A stretch of DNA of 64,000 nucleotides, from positions 558,001 to 622,000 of the forward strand of contig NZ_FNKU01000001.1 in the NCBI RefSeq assembly GCF_900100365.1. Reading direction: 5' to 3'. The stretch is from Pseudomonas cannabina. GTDB taxonomy: Bacteria; Pseudomonadota; Gammaproteobacteria; Pseudomonadales; Pseudomonadaceae. The notes under the pieces are model-generated. The model ran no database searches. It had not been told where the DNA came from and saw only the letters and a program-made list of their open reading frames with translations. Of the stretch, positions 9,736 through 19,963 are shown one piece after another. Numbering within the stretch: the first letter of the stretch is position 1; each line of letters starts with the position of its first letter. The position numbers were made by a program, and so were the translations under genes.

Positions 9736-12315
9736 TCACAGACGTGTTTGCAATGTGTACAGCAAATCCAGAGCCTGCCGCGGGGTCATGTCGTCAACCT
9801 TGATCTTCGACAGTTCATCGAGCACCGGATGCGGCAGACTGGCGAACATATCGCTCTGTTGCGGGACCGCAGGTTTGCCGGGTTTGGCGCGCGGCTGTTC
9901 GTGGGGCAGGCTGGTGGTTTCCAGGCGCTGCAAGTGCTCCTTGGCGCGCGTGATGACTTTCGCTGGAACGCCCGCCAGTTGCGCCACGGCCAGGCCGTAG
10001 CTCTGGCTGGCAGGCCCTGGCAGCACACGGTGCAGGAATACGATCCGCTCGTTGTGTTCGGTGGCGTTCAAATGCACGTTGGTGACCAGCGGCTCGCTTT
10101 CCGGCAGCACCGTCAGTTCGAAATAATGCGTCGCGAACAGCGTGTAAGCGCGCAGTTGCGCAAGGCATTCGGCAGCCGCCCAGGCCAGTGACAGGCCGTC
10201 GAAAGTACTGGTGCCGCGTCCGACCTCGTCCATCAGCACCAGGCTCTTGTCGCTGGCGTTATGCAGAATGTTGGCGGTCTCGCTCATTTCCACCATGAAC
10301 GTCGAACGTCCACCGGCAAGGTCGTCGCTGGAGCCGATCCGGGTGAAGATCCGGTCAACCAGCGACAGTTCGCACGTGGCGGCCGGCACGAAGCTGCCAA
10401 TGTGGGCCAGCAGCACGATCAATGCCGTCTGGCGCATGTAGGTCGACTTACCGCCCATGTTCGGGCCGGTGATGACCAGCATCCGCGTGTTGTCGTCGAG
10501 GGCCAGGTCGTTGGCAACGAATGGCGTGCTCAACACCTGCTCGACCACCGGATGGCGACCTTGCTCGATGCGCATGCAGGGCTCGGCCACGAAGCGTGGG
10601 CAATTCAGGTCCAGATTCAGGGCGCGCTCTGCAAGATTGCTCAATACGTCCAGCTCGGCCAGTGCTGCCGCAGTGTCCTGCAGCGGGGCCAGATGGCCGA
10701 TAAGGTCTTCAAGCAAGGCCTCGTAGAGCATTTTTTCACGCGCCAGCGCACGGCTTTTTGCTGACAGTGCTTTGTCTTCGAACTCTTTGAGTTCCGGCGT
10801 GATGAAGCGCTCGGCGCCCTTGAGGGTCTGGCGGCGAATGTAGTCGGCCGGTGCCTGTTCAGCCTGCTTGCTCGGCAACTCGATGAAGTAGCCGTGCACG
10901 CGGTTGTAACCGACTTTCAGATGGCTCAGTCCGGTACGGGCTTTTTCGCGCGCTTCCAGATCGATCAGGAACTGGCCGGCGTTTTCGCTCAGTGATTGCA
11001 GCTCGTCCAGCTCTGCGTCGTAGCCGGTCTTCAGAACGCCACCGTCACGAATCACGGCGGGCGGGTTGTCGTTGATCGCGCGTTGCAGCAGATCAGCAAG
11101 CTCGGGGTATGTGCTGGCGGTCTGCGCAAGTTGCTGCAGGTGCGGCGCGTCAAGGTCGGTCATCGCCTGTTGCAACTCGGGCAGTGCGCTCAGAGCATCG
11201 CGCAGTCGGGCAAGATCGCGCGGCCGAGCGTTGCGCAGACCTATCCGCGCCAGAATCCGCTCGATGTCCCCGATTTCCTTGAGCTGCGGTTGCAGGTTCT
11301 CGAAACGATAGCGTTCCAGGAAGCAACCAATGGAGGTCTGACGTGCCTGCAATACGGCAAGGTCGCGCAGCGGGCGATTCAGCCAGCGAGTCAGCAAGCG
11401 CGTGCCCATCGCTGTCTGGCAGCGATCCATGACGGACTGCAGCGTGTTGTCGCGTCCGCCCGAGAGGTTGGTGTCCAGTTCCAGATTGCGCCGACTGGCG
11501 GCGTCGAGGATCACGGTATCGTCGAGACGCTCGTGGCGCAGGCTGCGCAAGTGCGGCAGGGCGGTGCGCTGTGTTTCCCTGGCGTAGCTCAAGAGGCAGC
11601 CAGCAGCACCAATGGCCAGGGTCAGGTTCTCGCAGCCGAAACCCTTGAGGTCCTGGGTCGCAAACTGCTGGCAGAGACTTTTGTGCGCGGAATCGCGTTC
11701 GAAATCCCAGGGCGCGCGACGTCTGGCACCGCGGCGCTTTTCCGCTGGCAAACCTTGTGGCCAATCGTCAGGAATCAACAGCTCGACCGGGTTGATGCGC
11801 TCAAGCTCGGCGAGCAGATTTTCCCAGCCCTTGATCTCCAGCACACTGAAGTTGCCACTGGTGATGTCCAGCACCGCGAGGCCGAACAGCCGCTCGTCCC
11901 CCAGCACGGCGGCGATCAGGTTGTCCCGGCGCTCATCGAGCAGCGCTTCATCGCTGATGGTCCCGGGCGTGATGATGCGCACCACCTGACGGTCCACCGG
12001 GCCCTTGCTGGTGGCCGGATCGCCGATCTGTTCACAGATCACCACCGACTCGCCAAGCTTCACCAGTTTGGCCAGATAGCCCTCGGCCGCATGATAGGGA
12101 ATCCCGCACATGGGTATGCTCTGGCCTGCCGACTGGCCGCGAGCAGTCAGGGTGATATCCAGCAATTTGGCGGCTTTCTTCGCGTCTTCGTAGAAAATTT
12201 CGTAGAAGTCGCCCATGCGATAGAACATCAACTGGTCCGGGTGCTGATTTTTCAGCTTCCAGTACTGTTGCATCATGGGCGTGTGTGAGGAGAGATCGGA
12301 AATTGCTTTATTCAT
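9736..12315 (-). CDS. mutS: DNA mismatch repair protein MutS
   Basis: An 859-residue ATPase that recognises mismatches. The N-terminal [18 protein letters not shown] carries the mismatch-reading Phe-x-Glu. The C-terminal ATPase has Walker [15 protein letters not shown] and the switch region [12 protein letters not shown]. The start chosen ([11 protein letters not shown]) fits the family N-terminus. An in-frame ATG at 12363 has a better Shine-Dalgarno (GAGGGAA) and would add 16 residues, so the true start is uncertain. Confidence 0.95.
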   Translation of the reverse strand: MNKAISDLSSHTPMMQQYWKLKNQHPDQLMFYRMGDFYEIFYEDAKKAAKLLDITLTARGQSAGQSIPMCGIPYHAAEGYLAKLVKLGESVVICEQIGDPATSKGPVDRQVVRIITPGTISDEALLDERRDNLIAAVLGDERLFGLAVLDITSGNFSVLEIKGWENLLAELERINPVELLIPDDWPQGLPAEKRRGARRRAPWDFERDSAHKSLCQQFATQDLKGFGCENLTLAIGAAGCLLSYARETQRTALPHLRSLRHERLDDTVILDAASRRNLELDTNLSGGRDNTLQSVMDRCQTAMGTRLLTRWLNRPLRDLAVLQARQTSIGCFLERYRFENLQPQLKEIGDIERILARIGLRNARPRDLARLRDALSALPELQQAMTDLDAPHLQQLAQTASTYPELADLLQRAINDNPPAVIRDGGVLKTGYDAELDELQSLSENAGQFLIDLEAREKARTGLSHLKVGYNRVHGYFIELPSKQAEQAPADYIRRQTLKGAERFITPELKEFEDKALSAKSRALAREKMLYEALLEDLIGHLAPLQDTAAALAELDVLSNLAERALNLDLNCPRFVAEPCMRIEQGRHPVVEQVLSTPFVANDLALDDNTRMLVITGPNMGGKSTYMRQTALIVLLAHIGSFVPAATCELSLVDRIFTRIGSSDDLAGGRSTFMVEMSETANILHNASDKSLVLMDEVGRGTSTFDGLSLAWAAAECLAQLRAYTLFATHYFELTVLPESEPLVTNVHLNATEHNERIVFLHRVLPGPASQSYGLAVAQLAGVPAKVITRAKEHLQRLETTSLPHEQPRAKPGKPAVPQQSDMFASLPHPVLDELSKIKVDDMTPRQALDLLYTLQTRL

Positions 12316-12575
12316 CAGTGGCTTAGGCAAGTTCTTTAGAGGGGTGAGGCAAACTTCAGGCATGACACGCGTTCCCTCTTGAATGGAGGGGCGTCTGCCA
12401 AGTGTTTGCGATGGGCGCAAGGTTATCACGCACGACAGAGCGTTGCAGTGAGGACATGACACTTGCTGATTGGTGACCAGGCGTTTCCCGGCGGCCATGG
12501 AGGTCGATTTGCCGTATAGACTTTCAGCGCTGCCACTCGATAGCCGAAGGGCACTCTATAAAAAAGGATTTTTAT

Positions 12576-12713
12576 ATGAACAATCACATGAAAAGCAAAC
12601 GAGCGAGAGATTCTGTCAGCGGTCGCTTCATTCCTCTGGAGGAGGCCAGAAAAAGACCGAGAGAAACCACGGTGGAAACGGTCAAAAAGCCCGTACGCAA
12701 GAAAAACAACTGA
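12576..12713 (+). CDS. Small basic protein of unknown function (45 aa)
   Basis: A short reading frame between mutS and cinA: it starts MNNHMKSKRARDSVSGRF and ends in KKPVRKKNN. It is rich in Lys and Arg (roughly one third of residues). AAGGA lies 8 bases upstream of the ATG and an intrinsic terminator follows 18 bp after the stop, so it has the frame of a real monocistronic gene. I have a general recollection of small proteins at this locus in other pseudomonads but no function. There is no signal peptide or membrane segment. It could bind nucleic acid given its charge, which is only a guess. Confidence 0.6.
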   Translation: MNNHMKSKRARDSVSGRFIPLEEARKRPRETTVETVKKPVRKKNN

Positions 12714-12730
12714 TTATTCGGCAGGTGACG

Positions 12731-12755
12731 AACGGCCGTTCATCGGCCGTTTCGT
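12731..12755 (+). terminator. Terminator after the 45-aa small gene
   Basis: AACGGCCG at 12731-12738 pairs with CGGCCGTT at 12744-12751 around a 5-base loop, followed by a T-containing tail. Confidence 0.65.
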
Positions 12756-12803
12756 CTCTCTAATCGGTTTTACAAAGTCATAAGGTCTGAACAGGATGAT
12801 CCC

Positions 12804-13304
12804 GTGGATGAAATTACCCGGCTTGCCGACACGCTTGGCAGCCTGCTCAAAGCCGTCGATGCTCAGGTCACGACTGCCGAATCCTGCACGGGCGGCGGCA
12901 TCGCCGAAGCCATTACCCGCATCGGCGGCAGCTCCGCCTGGTTCGAAGCGGGTTACGTGACGTATTCCAATGCTCAGAAAACCCGGCAACTAGGCGTGCC
13001 TGACGCGTTGTTCGAGCAATTTGGGGCGGTCAGTCAGCCGATCGTGGAAGCCATGGTGCGGGGTGCGCTGCATGAAAGTGCTGCGCGCTTCGCTGTCGCG
13101 GTCAGCGGTGTTGCAGGGCCAGGCGGCGGTTCGGTCGACAAGCCCGTCGGTACAGTGTGGCTGTGCTGGGGTGATGGAGCCACGCTCATCACCCAGCGTC
13201 GCTGGTTTGCGGGTAATCGGGATGAGGTCCGTCGACAGACGGTACTGACCGCGCTGCAAGGGCTGATACAACTGGCTCGTGGAGAAATGCCAAAACAGGG
13301 GTAG
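12804..13304 (+). CDS. cinA: CinA-like protein / nicotinamide-nucleotide amidase
   Basis: A 166-residue protein consisting only of the CinA C-terminal domain. In the PncC form this deamidates NMN to nicotinate mononucleotide in pyridine nucleotide recycling. Hallmarks: TAESCTGGGIAEAITRIGGSS near residues 22-42, AVSGVAGPGGG and PVGTVWL. The N-terminal MoaB-like domain of longer CinA proteins is absent, as is normal in gammaproteobacteria. It lies just upstream of recA, a conserved arrangement, but the recA promoter with its LexA box intervenes. Confidence 0.9.
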   Translation: MDEITRLADTLGSLLKAVDAQVTTAESCTGGGIAEAITRIGGSSAWFEAGYVTYSNAQKTRQLGVPDALFEQFGAVSQPIVEAMVRGALHESAARFAVAVSGVAGPGGGSVDKPVGTVWLCWGDGATLITQRRWFAGNRDEVRRQTVLTALQGLIQLARGEMPKQG

Positions 13305-13331
13305 GCGCGCGGCCGTTGCTGTGGAATAATA

Positions 13332-13347
13332 CTGTCTACTTATACAG
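13332..13347 (+). promoter_or_regulatory. LexA (SOS) box of recA
   Basis: CTGT-CTACTTAT-ACAG is a perfect CTGT-N8-ACAG SOS box, 52 bp upstream of the recA ATG. It predicts LexA repression and DNA-damage induction of recA and recX. Confidence 0.92.
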
Positions 13348-13398
13348 GTGTTGTGGCCATCAAGGCCCCTGATTGAATTTGATAACGTGAGGACTTCA

Positions 13399-14463
13399 AT
13401 GGACGACAACAAGAAGAAAGCCTTGGCTGCGGCCTTGGGTCAGATCGAGCGTCAGTTCGGTAAAGGTGCCGTGATGCGCATGGGCGATCACGATCGCCAG
13501 GCGATTCCTGCCATCTCCACCGGTTCGCTGGGTCTGGACATCGCACTCGGTATCGGCGGTCTGCCTAAAGGCCGGATCGTGGAAATCTACGGTCCTGAGT
13601 CTTCCGGTAAAACCACGCTGACCCTGTCGGTCATCGCGCAAGCCCAGAAAATGGGCGCGACGTGCGCATTCGTCGATGCGGAACACGCACTCGATCCGGA
13701 ATACGCAGGCAAGCTGGGCGTCAACGTCGACGACCTGTTGGTCTCGCAGCCGGACACCGGCGAGCAGGCGCTGGAAATCACCGACATGCTGGTGCGTTCC
13801 AATGCCATTGACGTCATCGTCGTCGACTCCGTTGCCGCGCTGGTGCCGAAGGCTGAGATCGAAGGCGAGATGGGTGACATGCACGTGGGTCTGCAGGCGC
13901 GCCTGATGTCGCAGGCACTGCGCAAGATCACCGGTAACATCAAGAACGCCAACTGCCTGGTCATCTTCATCAACCAGATCCGCATGAAGATCGGTGTGAT
14001 GTTCGGTAGCCCGGAAACCACCACCGGTGGCAACGCACTGAAGTTCTACGCTTCGGTACGTCTGGATATCCGTCGTACCGGCGCCGTGAAAGAAGGCGAC
14101 GAAGTGGTTGGCAGCGAAACCCGCGTCAAGGTCGTGAAGAACAAGGTAGCTCCGCCGTTCCGCCAGGCAGAGTTCCAGATTCTCTACGGCAAGGGTATCT
14201 ACCTGAACGGCGAAATCGTCGACCTGGCCGTATTGCACGGTTTTGTCGAGAAATCCGGCGCATGGTACAGCTACCAGGGCAGCAAGATCGGTCAGGGTAA
14301 AGCTAACTCGGCCAAGTTCCTGGCGGATAACCCGGAAATCTGCAAAGCGCTTGAGAAGCAGATTCGCGACAAGTTGCTTACCCCGGGTGTCGACACCAAG
14401 GCTGTAGGCTCTCGTGAAGCAGTGGTTACCGATGACGTGGCCGAAGCAGACGCTGATATCTGA
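13399..14463 (+). CDS. recA: Recombinase RecA
   Basis: A 354-residue recombinase. Walker [13 protein letters not shown] lies near residue 66-77. Walker B is [13 protein letters not shown] and the DNA-binding loop region [11 protein letters not shown] follows. The acidic C-terminal tail ([10 protein letters not shown]) is typical. The start MDDNKKKAL at 13399 is supported by GTGAGGA upstream; the in-frame TTG at 13348 overlaps the LexA box and is rejected. It forms an SOS-controlled unit with recX. Confidence 0.98.
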   Translation: MDDNKKKALAAALGQIERQFGKGAVMRMGDHDRQAIPAISTGSLGLDIALGIGGLPKGRIVEIYGPESSGKTTLTLSVIAQAQKMGATCAFVDAEHALDPEYAGKLGVNVDDLLVSQPDTGEQALEITDMLVRSNAIDVIVVDSVAALVPKAEIEGEMGDMHVGLQARLMSQALRKITGNIKNANCLVIFINQIRMKIGVMFGSPETTTGGNALKFYASVRLDIRRTGAVKEGDEVVGSETRVKVVKNKVAPPFRQAEFQILYGKGIYLNGEIVDLAVLHGFVEKSGAWYSYQGSKIGQGKANSAKFLADNPEICKALEKQIRDKLLTPGVDTKAVGSREAVVTDDVAEADADI

Positions 14464-14468
14464 TAGCC

Positions 14469-14939
14469 ATGTCTGCCGTGCTCGATACACCTGTCGCCGT
14501 ACGGCGAACTGCAATGGACCTGCTCGCACGCCGCGAGCATGGTCGAGTCGAGCTGACGCGCAAGTTGCGTCAGCGCGGCGCTACCCCCGAGCTGATAGAG
14601 CCTGCGCTTGACCGTCTGGTCGAGGAAGGCTTGCTCTCTGAATCCCGTTACCTCGAAAGCTTTGTTTCCTACCGTGCCCGTTCGGGCTATGGCCCTGTTC
14701 GTATTCGGGAAGAGCTGACTCAGCGCGGTCTGCAACGAGCCGATATCGAACAGGCGCTAAGAGAGTGCGGGGTTGATTGGCAGGAAAAACTCGAGGAAAT
14801 CTGGCAGCGCAAGTTTGCTGGTGCATTACCGGTCGATGCTCGTGAGCGTGCAAAGCAGGGACGTTTTCTGAGCTACTGCGGGTACCCGCTGGACATGATT
14901 GGCCGCCTGTTGAGCGGCCGTAATCATCGGGACGATTGA
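14469..14939 (+). CDS. recX: Regulatory protein RecX
   Basis: A 156-residue, all-helical RecX-family protein that binds RecA filaments and limits their activity. It has the tandem three-helix repeats of the family: [35 protein letters not shown] and [20 protein letters not shown]. It starts five bases after the recA stop, so it is cotranscribed and SOS-induced. Confidence 0.93.
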   Translation: MSAVLDTPVAVRRTAMDLLARREHGRVELTRKLRQRGATPELIEPALDRLVEEGLLSESRYLESFVSYRARSGYGPVRIREELTQRGLQRADIEQALRECGVDWQEKLEEIWQRKFAGALPVDARERAKQGRFLSYCGYPLDMIGRLLSGRNHRDD

Positions 14940-14990
14940 GTCGGGGTGGTTTCATACCGCGCCCCGTATATCTTCTTGTATCTTCTTGTT

Positions 14991-16064
14991 TTAAGCGCGT
15001 GCCCAGTTTTCTTGCAGATTGATGTAATCCACCAACTCCCGAAGTCGTCCCTGATTGCGCCCGGTAAAGGTGAACGCCAGTCGTGTCAGGTGACTGAATT
15101 GCGCCTCATCGTGCTCTTCGCCCTGATATCCGTGCTGATGAAAGTTTTCACTGATGCACAGGTCGACGAACGCTTCTTGCAGGTGCTCCAGCGCCTGTTC
15201 ACTCAGTGCGTGATGCATGCGGATCACGAACTTGCTCTTCAACCAGCGGCTGGAGTGGAAGTTGCTGTAGAACTGATTGATCTCTTGCACAGCCTCGTCA
15301 GCGCTGTAGACCAGCCGCATGAGTTTCATGTCGGCGGGCAGGATGTAATGGTTTTCCTGTAGCTGGTTCTTGATGAAGTCCAGCGCGCCTTGCCAGAAGC
15401 TGCCACCAGGGGTGTCCAGCAACACGACCGGCACCAGTGGGCTTTTACCGGTTTGTATCAACGTCAGCACTTCCAGCGCTTCATCCAGGGTGCCGAAGCC
15501 GCCCGGGCAGAGCACCAGCGCATCGGCTTCCTTGACGAAGAACAGTTTGCGGGTGAAGAAGAAGTGGAAGGGCAGCAGGTTCTCGGTGCCGTCCACGGTC
15601 GGGTTGGCGTGTTGCTCGAAGGGCAGGGTGATGTTGAATCCCAGGCTGTGTTTCAGGCCCGCACCGGCGTGTGCTGCGGCCATGATGCCACCGCCGGCGC
15701 CGGTGATGACCATCATGTCGGATTGCGCCAGTTTCTCGCCCAGTTCCGTGGCCTGCGCGTACAGCGGATGCTCCACGGGGGTACGAGCGGAACCGAATAC
15801 GGTGACCTTGCGGCGCCCCTTGAAGCGTTCCAGCACGCGAAAGGCCTTATCCAGCTCGCGCAGGGTCTGCAGCGTTATCTTGACGTCCCAGCGATTGCGG
15901 TCGTCCTGAGCCATGCGCAATACGGTCAGGATCATGTCTCGATACAGCGGCAGATTTCGGGTATCGGGGGCAACCTGTTGAATATGCTCTTCGACCTTGC
16001 GGGTCAGGTCGAGGCCATCACTCTGGAAGTGTCGGGATAGAAGATCGTCAGGTACATACGGCAT
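14991..16064 (-). CDS. LOG-family protein (TIGR00730-type Rossmann fold)
   Basis: A 357-residue protein with a central LOG/lysine-decarboxylase-like Rossmann domain. The nucleotide-binding motif CPGGFGTLDEALEVLT lies near residue 185-200 and ITGAGGGIMAAAHAGAG at about 120. LOG proteins release cytokinin free bases from riboside monophosphates or hydrolyse related nucleotides. This longer version with extra N- and C-terminal helices (QNRGRLRELVDYINLQENW) belongs to a bacterial branch with unclear substrate. AGGAGGAG lies upstream of the ATG. Confidence 0.8.
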   Translation of the reverse strand: MPYVPDDLLSRHFQSDGLDLTRKVEEHIQQVAPDTRNLPLYRDMILTVLRMAQDDRNRWDVKITLQTLRELDKAFRVLERFKGRRKVTVFGSARTPVEHPLYAQATELGEKLAQSDMMVITGAGGGIMAAAHAGAGLKHSLGFNITLPFEQHANPTVDGTENLLPFHFFFTRKLFFVKEADALVLCPGGFGTLDEALEVLTLIQTGKSPLVPVVLLDTPGGSFWQGALDFIKNQLQENHYILPADMKLMRLVYSADEAVQEINQFYSNFHSSRWLKSKFVIRMHHALSEQALEHLQEAFVDLCISENFHQHGYQGEEHDEAQFSHLTRLAFTFTGRNQGRLRELVDYINLQENWARA

Positions 16065-16198
16065 TCAGGATTTCTCCTCCTGCAAAATCAATGACCCGGT
16101 AGGGCGTGTCGAATCGATGATGTGCTGGTTTGCAGAGAAAGGCTATCGCTTCCCTGTGGGTTTTCAAGGTTAATGAGTTGCTGAATGTCTAAAGGCCG

Positions 16199-16223
16199 AA
16201 CGCGCCTGAAGGGCAGGCGCGTT
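16199..16223 (-). terminator. Hairpin after the PA3611-like gene
   Basis: AACGCGCCTG and CAGGCGCGTT form a perfect 10-bp stem with a 5-base loop, 25 bp beyond the minus-strand stop at 16248. The T-tract is weak. Confidence 0.55.
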
Positions 16224-16247
16224 ACGTATGGTGAGGTCTGGAGCGGC

Positions 16248-16664
16248 TTACTTCTTGGGTTTTACAGTGCAGTCCGAAGCCTGAAAGGTCTGGGTCGCAA
16301 CCGGACGGTTGGTCTTGTACTCGGTGAACTGATACTTGAGTACAGCGCCTTTGGTCATCAACTGGCGGAAACCGTTGTTGTGGCAAACACTGTTACCCAG
16401 CTGATTGCGCATCACGTCAGGGTTGGCGCGCATTTGCTGAGCCTGACCTTCACGCACGCTGAGGTGGTTGATCAGTTCGTTGCCGCTGACGGTATAACCC
16501 TGATCCAGGATGTCTTCGTTGATCGCCCGAGGGGTTCCGACACTGCTTTCCTTCGCGACTTTTTCCAGCATCTTGCTGAGTTCGAACTCCTGTTTCGACG
16601 CCGCCTGGGCGCACAACGGAGCAACGAGCAACAACGTAAGGGTAGGGGCGATAAGGCGCAGCAT
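16248..16664 (-). CDS. Secreted/periplasmic protein, PA3611-like
   Basis: A 138-residue protein with a signal peptide (MLRLIAPTLTLLLVAPLCAQA, cleavage after Ala near residue 21). The mature part has two Cys residues (SVCHNNGFR and ASDCTVKPKK) that may pair. It resembles the Pseudomonas aeruginosa PA3611 family, described as quorum-sensing-regulated virulence factors. The identification is by recollection of sequence and neighbourhood, and the molecular role is unknown. The ATG at 16664 has AGGAG upstream. Confidence 0.7.
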   Translation of the reverse strand: MLRLIAPTLTLLLVAPLCAQAASKQEFELSKMLEKVAKESSVGTPRAINEDILDQGYTVSGNELINHLSVREGQAQQMRANPDVMRNQLGNSVCHNNGFRQLMTKGAVLKYQFTEYKTNRPVATQTFQASDCTVKPKK

Positions 16665-16893
16665 TAAACTCTCCTGATTAAGTAGCTGGCCGTTGGACCA
16701 GCGACTGCAACGTGCGTTCCGGTCAGCCCGCCGATAACGCGGGTTGCAATGGCGCAGCAGTATAGAGCAGGAGTCTGGCCCGGGCCTAGGCCGAAAGCAG
16801 GTTGAAGCGCCGGGGCTCTGATAAACTGCGCGCACTTTATTCCTGTCGAGTCTTCGTGGTGTCGATGTTTTTTCTCTGCAGGCGTGTCTTTCC

Positions 16894-17604
16894 ATGAGTC
16901 ACGCCGTCTCCCGTTTACGCGACGAACGCCTGGCGCGCGCCATCAAACCTTTCACTGCGAGGGGTTCGCGCGCGCCGCGGTGCCCGGATTGCCGGGTCAT
17001 TTCCAGCTATTGCCTGTGCGCGTGGCGCCCCACGGTCGCTGCCGAATCGGGCATGTGCCTGTTGATGTACGACACCGAGCCGCTGAAGCCGACCAACACG
17101 GGCTGGTTGATCGCCGATGTCATTGAAGACACGCACGCATTCGGCTGGTCGCGGGTGGATGTCGACGAGCGCTTGCTGGCCCTGCTGGACGATCCGCAAT
17201 GGCAGCCGTACATCGTCTTTCCGGGCGAGTTCGTCGCCGAAGAGCGGGTGGTGACCACGGTGTCGCGCGAGAACGGCAAGCGTCCATTGTTCATCCTGCT
17301 CGACGCCACCTGGAACGAAGCGCGCAAGATGTTTCGCAAAAGCCCTTATCTGGAGCGGTTTCCGGTTCTCAGCCTGGAACCCGAGCAAATCTCGCGTTAT
17401 CGCCTGCGCCGTTCCAAGCGTGACGACCACTTTTGCACGGCGGAAGTGGCCGCGCTGTGCCTGGAGCTGGCAGATGATTGCGCTGCCAGCGGTGTGCTGG
17501 ATGCGTATCTGGATGTGTTCAGCGCGCACTACCTGGGCGCGAAGTTTCAGAATTCGATTGATCCGGACGACGCGGCGCACACTCATTTGAAGGCTTTTCT
17601 TTAG
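16894..17604 (+). CDS. DTW-domain tRNA-uridine aminocarboxypropyltransferase
   Basis: A 236-residue DTW-domain protein. The family adds the 3-amino-3-carboxypropyl group (acp3U) to a tRNA uridine using SAM. The N-terminal zinc-ribbon-like CPDCRVISSYCLCAW is near residue 31-45, and the DTW-type motif is LLDATWNEARKMFRKSPYL. YRLRRSKRDDHFCTAEVAAL is the later conserved block. Known members include TapT. The start ATG at 16894 lies 230 bp from the divergent PA3611-like gene. Confidence 0.85.
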   Translation: MSHAVSRLRDERLARAIKPFTARGSRAPRCPDCRVISSYCLCAWRPTVAAESGMCLLMYDTEPLKPTNTGWLIADVIEDTHAFGWSRVDVDERLLALLDDPQWQPYIVFPGEFVAEERVVTTVSRENGKRPLFILLDATWNEARKMFRKSPYLERFPVLSLEPEQISRYRLRRSKRDDHFCTAEVAALCLELADDCAASGVLDAYLDVFSAHYLGAKFQNSIDPDDAAHTHLKAFL

Positions 17605-17811
17605 CGATGTGGCTAATTGCCGTTTCTGCCCACGGACAGCGGCGCTTCGCGCTTGACCGTCATGGTGTTGCTGGGCATGCTTGGCGCCGCCTGGAAGCCG
17701 ATTCATCTGGTCTGGCGTGGTGCTTGCTGCCGGTTTACGGCGCGGTGCGAATTTGTCAGGCCTGGAGCGGCCGATTGTGTCGGCCCTCTCTATAAAAAAC
17801 AGGATCACTAC

Positions 17812-18459
17812 ATGACCTACAACATCCTGATCGCTGATGATCATCCCCTGTTTCGCAGTGCGCTGCATCAGGCGTTGACCATCGGCCTGGGGCCTGCAGC
17901 ACGGTTGGTCGAGGCAGAAAGCATTGCACAACTGGAATCGCGCCTGGCTGAAAAGGCCGACTGGGATCTGGTCTTGCTGGACCTGAACATGCCGGGCGCC
18001 TATGGCTTCTCCGGATTGGTCCTGCTGCGCGGGCAGTATCCGCAGATTCCGGTGGTGATGGTCTCTGCTCAGGAAGAGGCGTCGATTGTCGTGCGTTCGC
18101 GTGAGTTCGGGGCCAGCGGCTTCATTCCCAAATCCAGCTCGCTTGAAGTCATTCAGCAAGCGGTACGCACCGTGCTGGATGGCGACGTCTGGTGGCCGCC
18201 GCAAGTCAATGAGGTGATCAGCGTGTCGGACGAAGCGAAAGCGGCCAGCGCAGGGCTCGCCAGCCTGACGCCCCAGCAGTTTCGAGTGTTGACCATGGTC
18301 TGCGAGGGGCTGTTGAACAAGCAGATCGCCTCCGAGCTCAGTGTGTCCGAGGCAACCATCAAAGCTCACGTGACTGCCATTTTCCGCAAGCTCGGGGTGC
18401 GCACGCGTACTCAGGCTGCGTTGCTGTTGCAGCAGCTGGAGTCGATTTCCTCCCATTGA
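17812..18459 (+). CDS. erdR: Response regulator of the LuxR/NarL class, ErdR-like
   Basis: A 215-residue two-component response regulator. The receiver domain (residues 1-120) has the acidic pair DDHP and the phosphoacceptor Asp in LVLLDLNMPGAYGFSG. The C-terminal LuxR helix-turn-helix runs from LTPQQFRVLTMVCEGLLNKQ through SEATIKAHVTAIFRKLGV. The adjacency to dgkA matches Pseudomonas erdR, which controls acetate and ethanol metabolism; the symbol rests on that synteny. The start at 17812 has AGGA upstream; longer in-frame starts are not supported. Confidence 0.85.
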   Translation: MTYNILIADDHPLFRSALHQALTIGLGPAARLVEAESIAQLESRLAEKADWDLVLLDLNMPGAYGFSGLVLLRGQYPQIPVVMVSAQEEASIVVRSREFGASGFIPKSSSLEVIQQAVRTVLDGDVWWPPQVNEVISVSDEAKAASAGLASLTPQQFRVLTMVCEGLLNKQIASELSVSEATIKAHVTAIFRKLGVRTRTQAALLLQQLESISSH

Positions 18460-18541
18460 AGCAAGTCAGCCAAGCGTATTCACGCTTTTTTGACCTTTGG
18501 TGCCTTAGCTTTCCTCATCTTTTTTTGCACGGCAGCCCTCT

Positions 18542-18907
18542 ATGTCGCCCTTCAAAGGCCAGACCGGTCTTAAACGTATTCTCAACGCCGCAGGCTATTC
18601 CCTTGACGGTCTGTCCGCTGCCTTCAAAGGTGAAGCTGCGTTCCGTCAGTTGGTGCTGCTCAATGTCGTGCTGATCCCGCTTTCGTTCTTTCTGAACGTC
18701 AGCAAAGGCGAGCACGCCTTGCTGGTTGCCGTGTGCCTGCTGGCGCTCATCGTCGAACTGCTCAACTCGGCGGTCGAGGCAGCCATTGACCGAATTTCCC
18801 TGGACCTGCATCCGCTGTCCAAGAACGCCAAAGACATGGGCAGCGCCGCGCAATTCATTGCCCTGAGCATGATCGCGCTGGTATGGGGCATCGTTCTGCT
18901 GGGCTGA
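18542..18907 (+). CDS. dgkA: Diacylglycerol kinase
   Basis: A 121-residue inner-membrane enzyme that phosphorylates diacylglycerol for lipid recycling. It has the three-helix DgkA layout, with hydrophobic segments near residues 35-52, 57-78 and 98-120. The conserved catalytic segment is ELLNSAVEAAIDRISLDLHPLSKNAKDMGSAAQF. The ATG follows the erdR stop by 82 bp. Confidence 0.95.
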   Translation: MSPFKGQTGLKRILNAAGYSLDGLSAAFKGEAAFRQLVLLNVVLIPLSFFLNVSKGEHALLVAVCLLALIVELLNSAVEAAIDRISLDLHPLSKNAKDMGSAAQFIALSMIALVWGIVLLG

Positions 18908-18913
18908 TCGCGC

Positions 18914-19840
18914 TCAGTACAGGCTGGGCAGCACGATTTCGTCGCTGCGCTGTGCCCCGGCCGTGAAGGCGCGACACAGGTCGAGAAACTCGCGCATGGC
19001 TGAAGTCTGGTACTTCTGTTTATGCCAGATGAAGTAGAACTGCCGCGCCAGGTCCAGCTCGGGCGTGGCCAGCTCTACCAGATTGCCGCGGCGAAAGGCA
19101 TCGCGCAGTGCCAGTCTGGAAATGCAGCCAATCCCCAGTCCGGACTCCACCGCACGCTTGATCGCCTCGGTGTGTTCCAGTTCCAGCCGCACATTCAACC
19201 CGTTGCGATGATGACGCATGGCCTGATCGAAGGTCAGCCGTGTGCCAGAACCCTGTTCGCGCAAGATCCAGGCTTCGTGGGTCAGCTCTTCCAGCGACGC
19301 CTTTCCACTTTTCGCCAGCGGATGTTGTGGCGCGCAGAACACCACCAGCTCATCCTTTACCCAAGACTGCACCTCGATGTCTGGGTGGCTGCAATCGCCT
19401 TCGATCAGGCCCAGGTCGATTTCGTAGTGCGCCACTTGCTGCACGATGTTCGCGGTGTTCTGGACATGAAGCTTGACCTGGCTTTCCGGGTGGCGCTGCA
19501 TGTAGCCGCCGATCAGCAGGGTCGCCAGGTAATTGCCGATGGTCAGCGTTGCGCCTACCGCCAGCGAGCCGAAGCCGGATTTACCGTTGAGCAGGTCTTC
19601 GATTTCCTTGGCCTGATCGAGCAGCGCTACGGCCTGCGGCAACAGCTGCCTGCCGGTCGCATTGAGGCTAAGGCGTTTGCCGGCGCGATCGAACAACTGG
19701 CAGCTCGACTGACGTTCCAGCTCGGTAATGGAGGTGCTGGCCGCCGACTGCGAAAGCGACAGCAGCACGGCGGCTCTGGAGACGCTTTCCTGCTGGGCGA
19801 CGGCGACAAACACTTGAAGCTGACGGAGAGTAAATCGCAT
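18914..19840 (-). CDS. finR: LysR-family regulator, FinR-like
   Basis: A 308-residue LysR protein with N-terminal helix-turn-helix (ESVSRAAVLLSLSQSAASTS, about residues 18-37) and effector domain. It is divergent from fpr with a 123-bp gap. This is the finR/fpr arrangement known from Pseudomonas putida, where FinR is needed for superoxide induction of fpr. The symbol rests on this synteny. It converges on dgkA with only a 6-bp gap. Confidence 0.82.
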   Translation of the reverse strand: MRFTLRQLQVFVAVAQQESVSRAAVLLSLSQSAASTSITELERQSSCQLFDRAGKRLSLNATGRQLLPQAVALLDQAKEIEDLLNGKSGFGSLAVGATLTIGNYLATLLIGGYMQRHPESQVKLHVQNTANIVQQVAHYEIDLGLIEGDCSHPDIEVQSWVKDELVVFCAPQHPLAKSGKASLEELTHEAWILREQGSGTRLTFDQAMRHHRNGLNVRLELEHTEAIKRAVESGLGIGCISRLALRDAFRRGNLVELATPELDLARQFYFIWHKQKYQTSAMREFLDLCRAFTAGAQRSDEIVLPSLY

Positions 19841-19963
19841 ATCTATATAACCGATAACCTATATCTTGATAATTCATTTAACAGATATTGTGTCTGCCAC
19901 TAGAATGGCGCGCAATAGCGCAATGCCTCTGCGCGCATGAATTTTTCAGGAGTTCCTACGTAC

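Noticed and set aside
10996..12288. 430-codon plus-strand frame opposite mutS
   Set aside because: Shadow of mutS, no Shine-Dalgarno or domain, composition is that of an antisense frame.
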